From NCBI RefSeq assembly GCF_022538055.1, contig NZ_JAKZAM010000001.1, positions 62,001 to 126,000 on the forward strand: 64,000 nucleotides of DNA, given 5' to 3'. The position numbers and the translations under genes are program-made. Every line of letters begins with the position of its first letter. Within the stretch, counting starts at the first letter, position 1. This DNA comes from Cognataquiflexum nitidum. Its GTDB lineage: Bacteria > Bacteroidota > Bacteroidia > Cytophagales > Cyclobacteriaceae. This document shows positions 63,332 through 64,000 of the stretch, in pieces. The notes beneath the pieces were generated by a model. That model saw only the letters and a list, made by a program, of their open reading frames with translations. It was not told the DNA's origin and searched no databases.

Positions 63332-63375
63332 AAAAGCCTTCCTTAGACCTATTTAAAGGTTGAAAGAAGGCTTTT
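63332..63375 (-). terminator. Terminator of the tmRNA gene
   Basis: AAAAGCCTTC (63332-63341) pairs perfectly with GAAGGCTTTT (63366-63375), with a 24-nt loop containing a further short AGACCT/AGGTT-type pairing. On the minus strand the right arm is followed by TTTTAATTTT, the terminating tract. It begins 6 nt after the end of the tmRNA. Confidence 0.85.
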
Positions 63376-63381
63376 AGGTTG

Positions 63382-63787
63382 TGGAGCTGGCGGGATTCGA
63401 ACCCGCGTCCAGATAGGGAAACACCGTACCGTCTACATGCTTAGTCATCTGTTGGGTTTTCGTCAGTGTACTGCTGGATGACACACCTATTCACTGCTTA
63501 GATACTTGAGCTTCGCACCGGCTTAGCATCATCACCGGCACTAGTCCGATCATTTCGACACCCCAGAATCAACCCCGAAAGGACGGGGGGTTGCGGGATG
63601 TGGCCGGGGAATCCACCTTGGCGGACTCAACCCTTTAAGCGTTATCTTGTCCCCGAAGGGTTAGATTATGCAGCCATGGCGTAAGAAGTTTCGCCAGTTA
63701 TGTTCGTATGAATTATTCAAGGCCATACATACTCCGGCCTGCATGCGAGCCCAGTCCTTACACCTACTGTCAAAACCGGTCAGCCCC
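63382..63787 (-). ncRNA. ssrA: Transfer-messenger RNA
   Basis: A one-piece tmRNA of 406 nt. The 5' end GGGGCTG (63787-63781) pairs with CAGCTCC (63389-63383) as the acceptor stem, followed by discriminator A at 63382; the CCA end is not encoded. The T-arm GACGCGGGTTCGAATCCCGC is intact. The tag reading frame begins with GGC at 63695-63693 and ends in TAA at 63668-63666, giving GETSYAMAA (plus the alanine charged on the molecule). tmRNA rescues ribosomes stalled on broken mRNAs and tags the products for proteolysis. The adjacent minus-strand promoter lies at 63807-63838. Confidence 0.97.
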
Positions 63788-63806
63788 ATTTTTCTACAAG
63801 GGGAGA

Positions 63807-63838
63807 CAAATATAAGCTTAAATAAGTTCCGATATCAA
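63807..63838 (-). promoter_or_regulatory. Promoter of the tmRNA gene
   Basis: On the minus strand TTG (63838-63836), a 21-nt spacer, and TATATTTG (63814-63807) match the Bacteroidota consensus TTG / TAnnTTTG exactly. Transcription would start around 63800, giving a short leader that is removed to form the mature 5' end at 63787. Confidence 0.75.
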
Positions 63839-64000
63839 TAATTGTGGGTTGGGAAAATCGCTGCATTGGAGTTCCTTTGGGCTAGGGAGAGGATTTGGTA
63901 AAACCAAAAATTTAGAACCAAATTTAATCCTCTGATTTTGATCATTTTATTCAATTTCATTATTGCCTCGATCACTTTGCTTACTTAAATCTGATCTTCA
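63839..64000. other. Window end, no feature seen
   Basis: About 160 nt upstream of the tmRNA promoter. AT-rich, with no frame, RNA gene or repeat that I can support; a neighbouring gene may begin beyond the edge. Confidence 0.3.

Overview
The window comes from a Bacteroidota chromosome, most likely order Cytophagales and plausibly a relative of Algoriphagus/Belliella (Cyclobacteriaceae). The signs are moderate-to-low GC, genes without Shine-Dalgarno sequences, promoter boxes of the TTG / TAnnTTTG type, a type IX secretion sorting domain, DUF4249/TonB-dependent receptor cassettes, an OstA-like LptA homologue, an Rpb6-like omega subunit, and a tmRNA whose tag reads GETSYAMAA. The family assignment is inference from gene content.

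Layout. 1-2.5 kb: two tandem paralogous exported proteins (the first cut by the window edge) and an LpxL/HtrB-type acyltransferase. 2.6-9.8 kb: housekeeping genes in two directions: ECF sigma factor, anti-sigma protein, gmk, nadD; a second ECF sigma factor with a membrane glycosyltransferase on the other strand; then tgt, an LptF/LptG permease and an EamA transporter. 9.8-13.2 kb: a small accessory patch with a duplicated palindromic repeat, a MazF-type toxin-antitoxin pair, a tiny secreted peptide in front of a 6-bladed beta-propeller lipoprotein, and ispE on the minus strand.

13.6-25.1 kb is the centrepiece: one long branched-chain amino acid operon, ilvD-ilvB-ilvN-ilvC-leuA-leuC-leuD-(second leuA/cimA-like gene)-leuB. 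It is preceded by what reads as a complete transcription attenuator: promoter, 18-codon leader peptide rich in Ile/Leu/Val, an antiterminator helix beginning at the leader stop codon, and an intrinsic terminator sharing its strand. It ends in a 13-bp stem terminator.

25.2-38 kb: truA-like gene, fabI, a purine-rich heptamer repeat tract, then a minus-strand envelope/housekeeping block (OstA-like, a T9SS cargo protein, bamD, rpoZ, coaBC, DUF4835, recN), followed on the plus strand by tilS, a cNMP-binding-domain protein and mdh. 38-48 kb: a large membrane-anchored propeller-like protein and a five-gene minus-strand outer-membrane cassette (exported protein, TonB-dependent receptor, two DUF4249 lipoproteins, MG2-like protein). 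48-54 kb: TAT-exported TIM-barrel protein, rarA, a nitroreductase, an ABC exporter pair and an isolated small gene between terminators.

54.4-62.9 kb: a perfect 19-bp hairpin, then a divergent sensory locus. One arm is porin-like protein, PstS-like protein, multi-PAS/GAF histidine kinase and lone receiver. The other is a six-PAS protein that keeps the phospho-acceptor helix but has no ATPase domain, followed by another lone receiver. The window ends with a gene relic and the tmRNA gene with its own terminator and promoter. The best candidates for something undescribed are the ilv-leu attenuator, the divergent PAS/receiver locus, and the peptide/beta-propeller pair.
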